Shown: positions 9,304 through 16,572 of the stretch, piece by piece
Numbering within the stretch: the first letter of the stretch is position 1
Layout: each line of letters begins with the position of its first letter
Source: a virus
Virus record (IMG/VR): IMGVR_UViG_3300041414_000018
Span: 1 to 47,809 of that record
Length of the DNA stretch: 47,809 bases
Direction: 5' to 3' (one strand)
Translations under genes and position numbers: made by a program
Notes under the pieces: model-generated
Told to the model about the DNA's origin: nothing
The model's input: the letters and a program-made list of their open reading frames with translations, nothing else
Databases searched by the model: none

Positions 9304-9758
9304 TTCAATACCTTCTCGATCTGTGGCCAATCGCTCGGCCGCCACAAGTAACACTCCTGTCCCGCCGCCTTCAGGCGATCCAGCCACACTTGCTGTGCTG
9401 GCCGGATTCTGCCTTTCTCACTCTTCAACTCGGCGAAGAACACCCGCTCCCGCACGAAGGTCAGGTCGAGCCATCCTTCGCCATCGTAGAGCCAAGGCGT
9501 GGCATGATGGACCGATCCATCGGCCCGCTGAATCGACACATTGCGGCGAACGGCCATCACCACCCAGCCGAGGGACTGGGCACAGCCAACGAGCCGCTTC
9601 TCGAAATCGGTCTCGCTCTCTTCGATCAGGTCGCCGATACCAAGATCGATGCCCACACCGATGACGCGGGAATTCGTATCTCTAATGACCCGCTCTGTGA
9701 TCCGACCATCGGCGTACGCATCCTTGAGCCACTGCGGGTCATTGGGGCGGGCTGGCAT
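9300..9758 (-). CDS. VRR-NUC family nuclease
   Basis: This 152-residue protein ends in a VRR-NUC domain (PD-(D/E)XK fold): GWLDLTF with Asp98, FFAELKSEKG with Glu110 and Lys112, then a glutamine at 122-123 and the typical closing AAGQECYLWRPSDW. These are the usual metal-binding and catalytic positions. Such stand-alone phage nucleases are thought to cut branched or junction DNA. Residues 1-55 are an extra N-terminal region with a helical, acidic stretch. Neighbours are a helicase, annealing protein and exonuclease, which fits a role in recombination or replication. It is linked by ATGA overlap to the next gene. Confidence 0.88.
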   Translation of the reverse strand: MPARPNDPQWLKDAYADGRITERVIRDTNSRVIGVGIDLGIGDLIEESETDFEKRLVGCAQSLGWVVMAVRRNVSIQRADGSVHHATPWLYDGEGWLDLTFVRERVFFAELKSEKGRIRPAQQVWLDRLKAAGQECYLWRPSDWPQIEKVLK

Positions 9759-9912
9759 CTTTCTTCTCCTCCTGCGTTCGCTTCACGACTTCCCACGCCG
9801 CCTTCTCAATTGCTATGTAGCACTCATTGCAATACACGATCGAATGAACCATATCTTCGAACTCCATCTTCTTGCCGCACTTCTGGCAGATGAAGTCCTG
9901 TGGGTCATTCAT
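9739..9912 (-). CDS. Small zinc-ribbon protein
   Basis: This 57-residue protein begins MNDPQDFICQKCG. It has two CxxC pairs (CQKC and CNEC) about 18 residues apart, a small treble-clef or zinc-ribbon pattern, then a charged helix. The ATG at 9912 follows AAGGAG with ideal spacing and overlaps the upstream stop as ATGA, so it is preferred over an ATG 33 bases earlier. Function unknown. Confidence 0.8.
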   Translation of the reverse strand: MNDPQDFICQKCGKKMEFEDMVHSIVYCNECYIAIEKAAWEVVKRTQEEKKDASPPQ

Positions 9913-10175
9913 GTAATCTCCTTCGCATCCAGTGTCTTCAGCCACGCCAGAACCGAATTGTAGACCTTCGGTTCAAGATCGTTGAGCTTCCGCTCGATCT
10001 GGGCCATCACCTGAAGGCCGGTGGACATCCGGCGTTTGGGTTTGACTGCGGGCTTTGTCGCAGTTGGAGTAGCCGCAGGGTCTACTCCGTTCAGCAGCGA
10101 ATGCTGGTTTGCTTCGTCGGCAACGGTCGCCGCTCGTTCGTAGCCACTTTCACTTCCCGGTCTTGACTTGGCCAT
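9909..10175 (-). CDS. Hypothetical protein
   Basis: This 88-residue protein has a hydrophilic, low-complexity N-terminal half rich in Ala, Thr, Pro and Lys. It is followed by a predicted amphipathic helix (MAQIERKLNDLEPKVYNSVL). It overlaps its neighbours on both sides, as do most genes of this arm. No family is recognised. Confidence 0.68.
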   Translation of the reverse strand: MAKSRPGSESGYERAATVADEANQHSLLNGVDPAATPTATKPAVKPKRRMSTGLQVMAQIERKLNDLEPKVYNSVLAWLKTLDAKEIT

Positions 10176-10389
10176 TGTTCACCTGAGGTTGTGCCGCACC
10201 TTGAGGAGCGGCGGGTTTGAATTCCAGTTGTAACTCGTCCCACATCCTGCCAATCAGTTGGTCCACTTCGCCGAACGCGGCCCGCATCCACGCAGATAGG
10301 GTCTCATTGCGGCGGCCTGAGATTGCCGCTTCTAGGACGTAGCCCATGAGGAAGTGGCGATTCTTCTCGATGAATTCTTTCTTAGTCAC
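10150..10389 (-). CDS. Hypothetical protein
   Basis: This 79-residue product starts from GTG at 10389, preceded by GGGAG eight bases upstream; an earlier ATG lacks a site. It begins with TKKEFIEKNRHFLMG, is mostly helical with an acidic centre and ends in a Gln/Ala/Pro-rich tail. It overlaps the next gene by 26 bases. Function unknown. Confidence 0.68.
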   Translation of the reverse strand: MTKKEFIEKNRHFLMGYVLEAAISGRRNETLSAWMRAAFGEVDQLIGRMWDELQLEFKPAAPQGAAQPQVNNGQVKTGK

Positions 10390-10477
10390 GCCGCATCTCC
10401 CTACTAACAACGACGGAGACCATAAAAGCAACCAGGAAGCATACGACGAACGAGATCAAAGGGTCTTGCCAGTTCAT
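10382..10477 (-). CDS. Very small single-pass membrane protein
   Basis: This 31-residue protein, below usual gene-calling size, begins MNWQDPLISF and continues with about 17 hydrophobic residues before a charged SREMRRD end. It has a strong AGGAGGG site about eight bases before its ATG. The start overlaps the upstream stop (TGATG), and the end overlaps the next gene. This spacing makes a real gene likely. The topology would place the basic end in the cytoplasm. Role unknown. Confidence 0.68.
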   Translation of the reverse strand: MNWQDPLISFVVCFLVAFMVSVVVSREMRRD

Positions 10478-10716
10478 CACTTCGCCCTCCTGAACTTCTT
10501 CGAATCCACGCACGTCGCGAAGTGCGACAAGTGCAGGTTGACGCCCTTGCTTCGTGCTTCAGCCGCCACCTTGGCGTCCAACGCATCGCCGATGCCATCC
10601 ACGGCCAGCACGTTGCCTTTCAGCAGGTCCGGCTCGGCGTTCAGCGGCATGGCTTTACCCGATCGAACGTTGTTCACCCAGACGATTTCGGCACCGCAGG
10701 AGCGGCAGTTAGGCAT
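10477..10716 (-). CDS. Small zinc-finger-like phage protein
   Basis: This 79-residue protein begins MPNCRSCGAEIVWV. Its CRSC pair near the start and a lone later cysteine (HFATC) suggest a zinc site, and the GKAMPLNAEP stretch is common in small phage proteins of unknown role. The ATG at 10716 follows AAGGAG and lies eight bases inside the helicase gene; a longer upstream start has no such site. Confidence 0.75.
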   Translation of the reverse strand: MPNCRSCGAEIVWVNNVRSGKAMPLNAEPDLLKGNVLAVDGIGDALDAKVAAEARSKGVNLHLSHFATCVDSKKFRRAK

Positions 10717-12265
10717 GGAGCTTCTCCTTCGCCACATCCGCCACCGCACTGGCGATGTCCGCCGGGTCGAGCGGCATGTTGCGGAGCGTCGGCGGCGGGT
10801 AGTAGTGGTTTTGGTAATAGAAGTAACCGAGTGCCTGGCTGAAGGTCCACCGCTTCTTCGAGTTGCGGGCCTGCCAGTACACCTTCTGCCAGAGTTGATC
10901 GGTGTTCCGCCGCATACTCGTCTTCCGCGGCACGAACACGTCGCCCGGCATCTCGATCAGCGAACCATCGGCCTGAATCACCGGCCGGGACTTCTTCTTC
11001 GGGTCGATCAGGAAGCCGCAGGGGCACCGCCAGCTAACAAGGATTCGATGACATTGCGGGCAGCAAACTGGCTCCCGGGGCGGTCGGCCATCTCCACCAT
11101 CGAGAGGAGCCGCTCTAAGACTCTCCGTTCGACTCGCACAGACTCGCTTTGCGGTGTCGCCGAGTTGCCAGTGTCGGTCTTCGTTGAGGCTTCCGTGGCG
11201 GTGCCAGTTGCCTCCGTGGTCTTGGATGGTGACCGAACTAACATCAGGGTGAGCCCTAAGGAGCCGTCCTCCGGATTGAAGATAGCTTTGTAAGCTCCCA
11301 AACACGGTCGCGAAGATCCCGTGGGCAAGCCAAGGGCAATCAATACCTTCTCGCAGGACGAAACGGTTACAAATGATCCGGATAGCACCCCGGCGTGAGG
11401 CTTCGAGAATATCCTCTCGAACGCCTGGATTACTTCTGTGCATGGTTCCGTCACGCCACACCTCCTCGCCGTCAATATGGGCCGACGACACGCCCTTGGA
11501 GTGGAAGTACTCCGCGAACATCAGCGATTCGCCGACTCCCGGTGCAAACAGGATCGTCGGTCTGCCTTCTGGGTTCAACCGCTGGTATTCCTCGAAGACG
11601 CGGCCGAAGATACCGGGGACCATGATCAGCTTCCGGTTCTCGTTCTCGCTCAGGTCGTCGAGGTCGTCGAGCGGCTTCCGGCCGATGTGTTTCAAGTCGG
11701 GTTCGCCGCAGCCGTAGTGGATCGCTGGCACGCAGGCCCCGCAGGCCCGCAGGTCGCTCATCACGCCGCCTACCACCAGTTCTTCGTAGGCCACCCTTTC
11801 GATGTCGAGCGGCGTGGCCGTGAAGCCGACGATTACCGCCCCCATTGCAGCGTGCCGGTCAATGATGTCCAGAGCCATCGGATTCGTGAAAAGGTGGCAC
11901 TCGTCGATGATGACGATGTCCGCCTTATGCAACTCCCACCGCTTACTCTTAGATGTCCTCGCGTGTTCGGTGTGGATACTCGATATCTGGCACCGTGCGG
12001 CCAGGTCAGGCACGCGGCCCGCAGCCCGGACGCCGTGGTCGATCTCTGCCGCGTTGAACGTCCGGACAAGCTGATCGATCAACAACCGGCGGTTGGTGTA
12101 CGTCGAGGTCCGTTGGCCCATGTCCAGGTAATGTTTGACCAGTTCGCACACCACCCACGACTTGCCGCCGCCGGTGGGGAGCGTGCCGCAAATGCGGCTA
12201 CGGCCCCGCTGGATGGCGTCGAGGATGCCGTTGAGCAGCTTCAGTTGCGGTGGCCAAGGAGTCAC
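10709..12265 (-). CDS. SF2 (DEAD/DEAH-type) helicase with zinc ribbon
   Basis: This 518-residue protein has the superfamily 2 helicase signature. Walker A is PTGGGKS at 30-36, motif II is DECH at 121-124, motif III is TATP at 149-152, and motif VI is QSGGRLLR near 350. These bind and hydrolyse ATP to move on or open nucleic acid. After the helicase core is a CPQC...CPCG zinc ribbon near 410-430 and a C-terminal region ending in a DVAKEKLHA tail. The GTG start overlaps the upstream stop as GTGA and has GAGGGG upstream; an ATG 39 bases earlier is less likely. With no DNA polymerase in the genome, this is the main candidate for driving phage replication or recombination. Confidence 0.9.
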   Translation of the reverse strand: MTPWPPQLKLLNGILDAIQRGRSRICGTLPTGGGKSWVVCELVKHYLDMGQRTSTYTNRRLLIDQLVRTFNAAEIDHGVRAAGRVPDLAARCQISSIHTEHARTSKSKRWELHKADIVIIDECHLFTNPMALDIIDRHAAMGAVIVGFTATPLDIERVAYEELVVGGVMSDLRACGACVPAIHYGCGEPDLKHIGRKPLDDLDDLSENENRKLIMVPGIFGRVFEEYQRLNPEGRPTILFAPGVGESLMFAEYFHSKGVSSAHIDGEEVWRDGTMHRSNPGVREDILEASRRGAIRIICNRFVLREGIDCPWLAHGIFATVFGSLQSYLQSGGRLLRAHPDVSSVTIQDHGGNWHRHGSLNEDRHWQLGDTAKRVCASRTESLRAAPLDGGDGRPPREPVCCPQCHRILVSWRCPCGFLIDPKKKSRPVIQADGSLIEMPGDVFVPRKTSMRRNTDQLWQKVYWQARNSKKRWTFSQALGYFYYQNHYYPPPTLRNMPLDPADIASAVADVAKEKLHA

Positions 12266-12462
12266 TTGCTGGCCCCTCGATCGGCGATGATGGCACTGGC
12301 ACAAGCGAGAAAAGCCTCGCGGTGAAACTCACCTAATTCTGGCCACATAGTGTGCGGCAAAGGCTTGCCATCATCACCAGGTACCAAGTACTTCGGGTTT
12401 TCGTCCAAAAACTGGTTGTAAGCACTATGGATCAGCCGTGCGATCCGTTCTTGCTCGCTCAT
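12262..12462 (-). CDS. Hypothetical protein
   Basis: This 66-residue protein begins MSEQERIARLIHSAY. It is helical, with a central KYLVPGDDGKPLPHTMW turn and a closing helix FLACASAIIADRG. It is coupled to the helicase by GTGA overlap and to the ParB-like gene by a one-base overlap, so the three are probably translated together. No family recognised. Confidence 0.7.
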   Translation of the reverse strand: MSEQERIARLIHSAYNQFLDENPKYLVPGDDGKPLPHTMWPELGEFHREAFLACASAIIADRGASK

Positions 12463-13244
12463 TACTTTTGCTCCTGTCTACGTTTGTCGTAACTCTTCTT
12501 TGTTTCCTTGAAGTCCTCCAGCCAGTCCTTGAGCTTCCGCCGCAGGCCCGTCAGGTTCGTATCGTCCTTGATCGTGCCGTCGCCGTTCAACAGGCCATAG
12601 GCCCGGCCGAGCTTGTCGATCCATCGGTACATGATGTCCCAGTCGCTCTTGAAGTCCTTGTCGTGGAAGAGGACTTCGCCAGGCTTGAGCGGCTTCACCG
12701 GCGTGGGCTTCGGTAGCTTCTTCTGGCCCGCGAGGATCGCTGGCCGGTCTTCCTCGGGAGCGGCGTCCACACCCTTCTTGAATTCGACCGCTCGGGCAAC
12801 GCTTGCCGGCGACATACCGGTCATTTCTCCCACTCTTTCGGCCGTCTTGCCGGAAGGTGTATCAGGTTGAGACACCTTCGAGTGGGCATTGAAGCCGAGC
12901 GGCTTTTTCATCATCTCGTACAGCTTCGCCGCCAGTAACTTCTTGTTCGCCGCATCGATGTTTCGGCGTCCTAGAGCGTGCTTAAGGGCCCACACGACGG
13001 CTTCCGCTTCGGTATCGAAGTCCATGAGCAAGACATTGAAGTTGCGGCCTACTTTGGTGGCCGCTCGATACCGTCTGTGGCCCTCGATAAGGATTTTGGT
13101 TTGCCGCCAGACAACGAGGGCGTCTCGGACACCGTTGATGCGTATGTCCTCTTCGAGGAGTTTTGTTTCTTCTTCGGTTGCAGGTTGCATGAGCCCGTCG
13201 AAGACGGGCGAGATCTTCAGCTTCATCGGACGTCCGCGTGCCAT
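12462..13244 (-). CDS. ParB-like nuclease/DNA-binding protein
   Basis: This 260-residue protein has a ParB N-terminal domain: residues 28-62 contain LLEEDIRINGVRDALVVW and the signature EGHRRYRAA. A linker follows, then a helix-turn-helix-like segment at about 134-155 (AERVGEMTGMSPASVARAVEF). The C-terminal 100 residues are Lys-rich and resemble no domain I know. ParB-family proteins bind palindromic DNA sites and many hydrolyse CTP. In this gene the linker, codons 123-131, is made by a copy of the 27-bp palindrome and reads KVSQPDTPS. The ATG at 13244 follows GGAGGG and overlaps the upstream stop. The gene may act in transcription, partition or nuclease roles; this cannot be decided here. 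Confidence 0.82.
   Translation of the reverse strand: MARGRPMKLKISPVFDGLMQPATEEETKLLEEDIRINGVRDALVVWRQTKILIEGHRRYRAATKVGRNFNVLLMDFDTEAEAVVWALKHALGRRNIDAANKKLLAAKLYEMMKKPLGFNAHSKVSQPDTPSGKTAERVGEMTGMSPASVARAVEFKKGVDAAPEEDRPAILAGQKKLPKPTPVKPLKPGEVLFHDKDFKSDWDIMYRWIDKLGRAYGLLNGDGTIKDDTNLTGLRRKLKDWLEDFKETKKSYDKRRQEQK
12853..12879. repeat. 27-bp palindrome copy 4 (inside the ParB-like gene)
   Basis: The left arm is GAAGGTGTATCAG, the centre is G and the right arm is TTGAGACACCTTC. The GAAGG/CCTTC outer pairs replace GAGGG/CCCTC of most copies, a compensatory change. Read on the minus strand it encodes KVSQPDTPS in the same palindrome-relative frame as the copies at 3342 and 6188. Confidence 0.9.
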
Positions 13245-13471
13245 CACTCGCCCTCCGGTAAGTCTTGGAGCTTATTGACGCAGTAATCGCGGACTTCTCG
13301 CAATAAGGACCGCATTAAGCTCGCAGGCAGAGGAGCAACGACAACGTGATATTCGACCAAGTGCTTAGCACGGAGCTTGACCCCAAAGATCATTAGGGGG
13401 GTCGCCTCGTTCTCCGCAAATGCTTCGAAAATACCCTCTGCGGCCACCGTATCGCGGCTGTACGTAGACAT
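13244..13471 (-). CDS. Hypothetical protein
   Basis: This 75-residue protein begins MSTYSRDTVAAEG. It contains an EYHVVVAPLPASLMRSLLREV strand-helix segment and ends LPEGE. Its stop overlaps the ParB-like start (TGATG), and its start touches the next gene's stop. No family recognised. Confidence 0.7.
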   Translation of the reverse strand: MSTYSRDTVAAEGIFEAFAENEATPLMIFGVKLRAKHLVEYHVVVAPLPASLMRSLLREVRDYCVNKLQDLPEGE

Positions 13472-13761
13472 TACTCTTCGCCTCCTTCCGCCGGTGATGT
13501 CCGGCCTTCGATCTTCACCTTGGCCTTCCGCAGAGCGTCGATATGAACCTCAATGCCCCGGTACTTGTAGCTCGTGACTCCTTCCTGATCCATGATCTCC
13601 AGCAGGGACGTATGGGCCGCCTTCTCCTCCTGATTGGCGGCGATCCGCTCGTCCCTCCTGTCGGCATAACGCACTGCCGCGTTGTGGACCTTCTGGTTCT
13701 TGGGCGTCTCCATGCCGGGGATGTCCGGTTGATCGCCATTGGTCTTCTTTAGCCGTCCCAT
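13471..13761 (-). CDS. Hypothetical protein, charged helical
   Basis: This 96-residue protein is strongly charged and helical in its first half (RRDERIAANQEEKAAHTSLLE). The later YKYRGIEVHIDALRKAKVKI segment, a beta strand and helix, resembles small phage proteins seen beside recombination genes. GGAGGG lies 10 bases before the ATG. Function unknown. Confidence 0.72.
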   Translation of the reverse strand: MGRLKKTNGDQPDIPGMETPKNQKVHNAAVRYADRRDERIAANQEEKAAHTSLLEIMDQEGVTSYKYRGIEVHIDALRKAKVKIEGRTSPAEGGEE

Positions 13762-13762
13762 T

Positions 13763-14137
13763 TCAGTTGCCCTCCACTACAGCGAGGATGTCAAGGGGTG
13801 TGACGATGAGGTGCTTCTCGCCGGTGATGGGGTCTTCGTCCTCGAACCCGGCGAAGTGCGAGACGACCACGGTGCATCCGACCAAATTCCGTTGGTAGAC
13901 TTCGCCAGTATGCTTCTTGCCCGGCAACGAGTTCTCGAACTTCTCCCCCGTCTCCCCAATCAACATCCCCACGCCCTGTGCCACCACAACGCACCGGATG
14001 GCCGATCTTGCCATCTTCTGTGCCATGTTGACGTTTCGCTGTGAATCTTCCTGCCTGATGATCGTCAGGCCCCCAGGTGTGGTGTCGTGCGGTATTTCGC
14101 GGAGGACCAAGCGGTCCCGCATGGGTATAAGCGGCAT
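13763..14137 (-). CDS. GroES-like co-chaperonin
   Basis: This 124-residue protein reads as a Cpn10 (GroES) fold. An N-terminal strand PMRDRLVLREI is followed by a Thr/Gly-rich mobile-loop-like stretch TTPGGLTIIRQED near 19-31. Then come the CVVVAQGVGM strand and turn at 49-58, VGCTVVVSHFAG at 86-97, and the closing strand HLIVTPLDILAVVE at 109-122. Co-chaperonins cap GroEL for protein folding; phage versions such as T4 gp31 adapt host GroEL for capsid folding. It is longer than bacterial GroES (about 97 residues) because of an insert near 59-85. Its place in the early arm suggests it is made before capsid protein. GGAG lies seven bases before the start. Confidence 0.83.
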   Translation of the reverse strand: MPLIPMRDRLVLREIPHDTTPGGLTIIRQEDSQRNVNMAQKMARSAIRCVVVAQGVGMLIGETGEKFENSLPGKKHTGEVYQRNLVGCTVVVSHFAGFEDEDPITGEKHLIVTPLDILAVVEGN

Positions 14138-14229
14138 TCAGTCTCCAGAAAAGCCCAGCCGCACCGACGGCGGTAAAGACTTGCCAGTGGATACGCACCG
14201 GCGGCGGCGACTGGGTTTACGAATTGGTC

Positions 14230-14253
14230 GGGTTAGACTGGCAAGTCTGACCC
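14230..14253. terminator. Stem-loop, possible leftward terminator
   Basis: The arms are GGGTTAGACT and AGTCTGACCC (one G-T-type mismatch) with a 4-base loop GGCA. It lies five bases downstream of the stop of the gene at 14259-14483 on the minus strand, where a terminator is expected. There is no U tract, so a processing or stability element is equally possible. Two near-identical TTTACGA-TTGG direct repeats flank it. Confidence 0.45.
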
Positions 14254-14258
14254 AGAGT

Positions 14259-14483
14259 TTACGATTGGGAAGCGGGCTTGTCAACGGTTGGTGCGTTGAG
14301 AGCGGCAATGAGGGCGTCGGCGTATTCGACCGCTCGCTCCGGCAAATCTCGAACGACGCACCGCACGTCCTGTGACGAAAGAATCAGGTGACCCATAATG
14401 TGGCACGCGAAGTACTCGCGTATGCTGAGCGACATGCCGCCGTCATAGCCTGGCGGAAAAGCAAAGTCATTGGGATCGGTCAT
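14259..14483 (-). CDS. Conserved-looking small phage protein
   Basis: This 74-residue protein begins MTDPNDFAFPPGYDGGMSL. The SIREYFACHIMGHLIL and YADALIAALN elements match a small protein type I recall from many tailed phages, where the function is unknown. GGAG lies six bases before the ATG, which overlaps the upstream stop as ATGA. It is the last gene before a hairpin-bearing gap. Confidence 0.75.
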   Translation of the reverse strand: MTDPNDFAFPPGYDGGMSLSIREYFACHIMGHLILSSQDVRCVVRDLPERAVEYADALIAALNAPTVDKPASQS

Positions 14484-14689
14484 TGGTTCTCCGGTAAGGG
14501 TTGAGGAACGGCACGCGGGATGGTCGGGCCGTGCCGACACTTCATCGGCCTGTACGACAATCGGGAGTGTTCGAGGTGCGTGAGGCATAGGGCCTTCGAG
14601 CCCGGATGCCGCGGTTGGCCACAATGTACGCATCCACCTGCGGCCTTGTACTTCGCCCGTAATTTGCGAACCCTGTCGGTGCTGCTCAT
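14480..14689 (-). CDS. Small zinc-binding protein
   Basis: This 69-residue protein begins MSSTDRVRKLRAKYK. Its CVHCGQPRHPGSKALCLTH segment has a CxxC pair plus further Cys and His, a zinc-binding pattern, then a basic region. The ATG at 14689 overlaps the exonuclease stop (ATGA). It may help a DNA-related neighbour; unproven. Confidence 0.75.
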   Translation of the reverse strand: MSSTDRVRKLRAKYKAAGGCVHCGQPRHPGSKALCLTHLEHSRLSYRPMKCRHGPTIPRAVPQPLPENQ

Positions 14690-15354
14690 TGTTGCTCCAA
14701 GAGTTGAGGAGCGATCCGCTTGACCGTCTCCATGTACAGGTTGTGGAAGTCGTCGAGGGCCACGCGGAGCTTGGCGGTGTATTCGTTCGGCTCCAGCCGC
14801 ACAATGAAGCCAGGAAGGCCCGGAGCATAGCTCACGAAGTCCACGTACTTCCGGCCAGTGACGATGAGGTGCATATTGCACTGAGGAACGTAGTCTGCCG
14901 GCAACACGTTGTCCTGTAGGTACTCGACCTGTGTACTGAGCTTCGGACACTTCAACTCGCACACGCCATCATCATCGACCAAGGCGTCCGGCGAACAGCC
15001 GAACCGCCCATCCTCGGAGATAGCGAAGCCCACTTGCTGGATGCGGGAATCGGGCTTCTCCATCGCGTACCAACGCCGGGCTTCGGGCTCCATGTTGGTG
15101 CCGTTGGCCATGTCGCGAGTTTGCGGCCGATCGCTGAAGAAGTTCGGCGTGAGGGAACACCGGTCCGCGATCAGTTCGGCCACGTACTTCTTCGCCTGGG
15201 CCGACAGTTTGCCGGTTGGTGTGAGGATGCGGTCGGCGGCGGAAGCGGTGGGGATACCGCAACGCAACCGCCACCAGTCCGGACTGTATTGAGCCATCAT
15301 GTACGCCAACGTCGGCCCGAGTCGGCGGGGCTTCTCGTCTACTTCGTGGATCAT
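14686..15354 (-). CDS. YqaJ-type viral recombinase / lambda exonuclease family
   Basis: This 222-residue protein contains the typical SPDWWRLRCGIPTAS start of the YqaJ domain (residues about 24-39), GTNMEPEARRWY at 85-96, and catalytic Asp123, Glu133 and Lys135 (GCSPDAL ... CELKC). This family degrades double-stranded DNA to give single-stranded tails, working with an annealing protein for phage recombination. The nearby ERF-like gene at 15838-16572 is the natural partner. The start overlaps the upstream stop as ATGA. Confidence 0.92.
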   Translation of the reverse strand: MIHEVDEKPRRLGPTLAYMMAQYSPDWWRLRCGIPTASAADRILTPTGKLSAQAKKYVAELIADRCSLTPNFFSDRPQTRDMANGTNMEPEARRWYAMEKPDSRIQQVGFAISEDGRFGCSPDALVDDDGVCELKCPKLSTQVEYLQDNVLPADYVPQCNMHLIVTGRKYVDFVSYAPGLPGFIVRLEPNEYTAKLRVALDDFHNLYMETVKRIAPQLLEQQ

Positions 15355-15626
15355 GTGTGGGTCTCGATATGGTGGGTGATGGCATCCCGGAGCTTCTCCA
15401 GGTATTCACGCGTCATGTCCGGGCCATCCTTGCTGTCCAGCAACAAGAGCGACTCATCCTCCGTTCCCTCGTCGAGAATTGAGATGATGAATAGCCGATC
15501 GGTATAGCCGTAGTCGGTGTTCGAAACGGTTACGTTAGGTCGGACTTGCTTGCCCGCTCCATCGCGTTGCGGGATAGTCTTGTTCCACGGCTGGACCAGA
15601 TAACGAATTGAGTATTTGTGACTCAC
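15351..15626 (-). CDS. Hypothetical protein
   Basis: This 91-residue product starts from GTG at 15626, with GGAGGT six bases upstream and GTGA overlap with the upstream stop. It is mixed alpha/beta with a DRLFIISILDEGTEDESLLLLD segment. It sits between annealing-protein and exonuclease genes, so a role in recombination is possible. No family recognised. Confidence 0.7.
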   Translation of the reverse strand: MSHKYSIRYLVQPWNKTIPQRDGAGKQVRPNVTVSNTDYGYTDRLFIISILDEGTEDESLLLLDSKDGPDMTREYLEKLRDAITHHIETHT

Positions 15627-15841
15627 TTCGCACCTCCGTTGTGCAGGGGGCAAAGAACCTTGTCGTTGGGGGCTGGCTCTTCTAGCCGCCAGCCCTTATC
15701 GCGGAAGAAGTAGATCGCGGCGGCACGGAACCCCTGGGCATCGAACTCGTCGAGTCGCCGTTCAAATGTCAGATAGCAGCCACAATAACCGCCCTCGTCA
15801 TAGTGGCGGCATACCAACGTCGCGATAGCTTTGAGAATCAC
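15623..15841 (-). CDS. Hypothetical cysteine-containing protein
   Basis: This 72-residue product uses a GTG at 15841 after AAGGAGGGG, with GTGA overlap. It has scattered cysteines (CRHYDEGGYCGCYL and CPLH) that could form a metal site. A central helix reads FRAAAIYFFRDKGW. Function unknown. Confidence 0.7.
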   Translation of the reverse strand: MILKAIATLVCRHYDEGGYCGCYLTFERRLDEFDAQGFRAAAIYFFRDKGWRLEEPAPNDKVLCPLHNGGAK

Positions 15842-16572
15842 TTCACCCCTCCTTTCTTGGCCTGTGCCAGTTTGTTCCGCAGTTCGGTCACGGCCTTGGC
15901 CAAGTCCCGTTGCGGGAGCTTGTCGAGCGAGTCCACTCCCAGCCACTCCAGGAGCTTTTGGAAGTGGATCGGTGCCCCAGCCTTCCCACACTGCTCGATA
16001 AGCCCATTCAGTTCGGCGATCTGCGAGCCGTTCACGAAGTCACCGGCCAACGTGCCGTCGAGGTCTTCGCCGCGTTCGACGATGTTGAGTGCGGCCTTCA
16101 AAGCATTCCTCTTCGCATAACTTAACGTGATGCCCTGGTTCTGGGCCGCGTTGATCATGTTGTTGCCTTGCGGTGTGGGCATGAACAACGCCGTCTCCTC
16201 GAAGTGCGTTCCAACGCGGATGCGACAGGTAATCGTGATGCCGGTTGGCTCCTGCTGCGTATTGAAGGTCGCGACGATGGCATGCTTCACCAACAGCGGC
16301 TTCGCGGCCTCCATGATGGTCTCGTACGGAGCGAACTTGTACGCACCCTTGGCTCCTTCCTTCCACTTCTCGACTTGCGGCATCTCGGCCTGAAACGCGG
16401 TCAACGCGTCCGCGAACTTCTGTGCCGCCTGTTGCTTCTCGAACCGCTCTTGCAGGTCGAAAAGGCCCTTGAGATCGGCGATGCTCATATTCTTGGCGAT
16501 GGCCTGGGCGATGAGCGAGAGTGGCCGGTTGTCTTCGATCGGCGGATCGATCCGCACGAGGTCATCGGGCAT
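15838..16572 (-). CDS. ERF-like single-strand annealing protein
   Basis: This 244-residue protein resembles the ERF superfamily. A core of about residues 70-170 contains the aromatic YKFAPYETIMEAAKPLLVKH stretch, the TGITITCRI strand and the QGITLSYAKRNALKAAL segment typical of these proteins. They anneal single-stranded DNA during recombination. It lies upstream of the YqaJ exonuclease, the usual pairing. The ATG at 16572 has AAGGAGG upstream, and longer upstream starts lack a site. The C-terminal part is charged and helical. Confidence 0.82.
   Translation of the reverse strand: MPDDLVRIDPPIEDNRPLSLIAQAIAKNMSIADLKGLFDLQERFEKQQAAQKFADALTAFQAEMPQVEKWKEGAKGAYKFAPYETIMEAAKPLLVKHAIVATFNTQQEPTGITITCRIRVGTHFEETALFMPTPQGNNMINAAQNQGITLSYAKRNALKAALNIVERGEDLDGTLAGDFVNGSQIAELNGLIEQCGKAGAPIHFQKLLEWLGVDSLDKLPQRDLAKAVTELRNKLAQAKKGGVK

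Noticed and set aside
11373-12325. Long open frames on the plus strand opposite the helicase
   Set aside because: They are in the antisense shadow of a gene with clear helicase motifs and have arginine-rich, motif-free products.
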